A stretch of DNA of 64,000 nt from Propionispora hippei DSM 15287 (lineage in GTDB: Bacteria > Bacillota > Negativicutes > Propionisporales > Propionisporaceae), in contig NZ_FQZD01000009.1 of NCBI RefSeq assembly GCF_900141835.1, positions 102,758-166,757 on the forward strand. Direction: 5' to 3'. The position numbers and the translations under genes are program-made. Shown here piece after piece: positions 63,877 to 64,000 of the stretch. Each line of letters begins with the position of its first letter. The stretch's first letter is position 1. Below the pieces are notes generated by a model. That model was not told where the DNA came from. It did not search any database and worked only from the letters and a program-made list of their open reading frames with translations.

Positions 63877-64000
63877 AAGTCAAGCCCTCGGCCGATTAGT
63901 ACCAGTCAGCTGCATCCCTTACAGGACTTCCACATCTGGCCTATCTACCTTGTCGTCTACAAGGGGCCTTACTAGCCTACGCTATGAGAGACCTCATCTT
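63877..64000 (-). rRNA. rrl: 23S ribosomal RNA, 3' end (runs off the window)
   Basis: The minus strand contains GGTCTCTCATAGCGTAGG, GGCCAGATGTGGAAG, GGATGCAGCTGACTGG and TACTAATCGGCCGAGGGCTT, the conserved 3' end of 23S rRNA. The 3' end is estimated at 63877. There is no tRNA in the 78-base spacer before 5S. Confidence 0.95.

Noticed and set aside
1..64000. CRISPR arrays, prophage, tRNA genes, complete transposases
   Set aside because: No regularly spaced identical repeats, phage structural genes, tRNA cloverleaf sequences or transposase frames were found on either strand.

Overview
The window looks like chromosome of a diderm, endospore-forming Firmicute of the class Negativicutes, probably a Sporomusa/Pelosinus-like lineage. 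This is an inference from gene content. Sporulation genes are dense: a CotF-type coat protein, cotJABC, a Spo0E-like phosphatase, an alpha/beta SASP, SpoVB- and SpoVD-like proteins, the prkA-yhbH-spoVR operon, ytaF and a sporulation-type histidine kinase. They sit beside two ArnT-like lipid-A-type glycosyltransferases, which fits an outer membrane with LPS. Most genes lie on the minus strand. The right end holds the 3' end of a 23S rRNA and a 5S rRNA, also on the minus strand. I see no prophage, CRISPR array or intact insertion sequence.

Layout. 1-4 kb: spore coat genes, a MASE3-GAF-GAF-GGDEF diguanylate cyclase and a divergent HD-GYP protein. 4-12.4 kb: tex, the degV-fakA-cyclodeaminase operon, and a long FtsA-like ATPase. 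12.4-23.3 kb: Crp-family regulator, zinc-ribbon protein, D,D-carboxypeptidase, cheR, chemoreceptor, a complete HD-GYP protein with a Spo0A-box dyad, ald, alr, spo0E and an SASP. 23.4-31.7 kb: a PolX-like protein with a degenerate polymerase site, a PASTA penicillin-binding protein, SpoVB flippase, histidine kinase, a 54-aa gene and a membrane protein. 31.9-41.4 kb: mutY, an arnT-arnT-regulator-kinase operon, glycerate kinase, and amt with a leader attenuator. 41.8-53.6 kb: a sodium symporter, cotJABC, pspC, an FtsW-family gene, a beta-propeller protein, a DUF2935 protein, trmB, an atypical sigma-54-type regulator, patB and a VOC protein. 53.6-64 kb: gyrA, ytaF, spoVR-yhbH-prkA, a TSUP transporter, a cyclophilin, 5S and 23S rRNA.

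The structure least explained by genes is two families of dispersed non-coding repeats. Family A (about 90-170 bp) has terminal inverted repeats of the form TTAGGGAACCACTG and appears flanked by TA, like a MITE of the IS630/Tc1 type. Family B is a shorter two-stem element whose inner stem is kept by compensatory changes, next to an invariant GACGACAACGAAG-type strand. Several copies lie exactly at gene ends, and the first bases of the terminal repeat form the stop codon of the neighbouring gene.

In function the window joins envelope work (penicillin-binding protein, SpoVB, FtsW, carboxypeptidase, ArnT), second-messenger and chemotaxis signalling (GGDEF, two HD-GYP, receptor, CheR), alanine metabolism tied to spores and wall (ald, alr), and spore coat and late sporulation functions.
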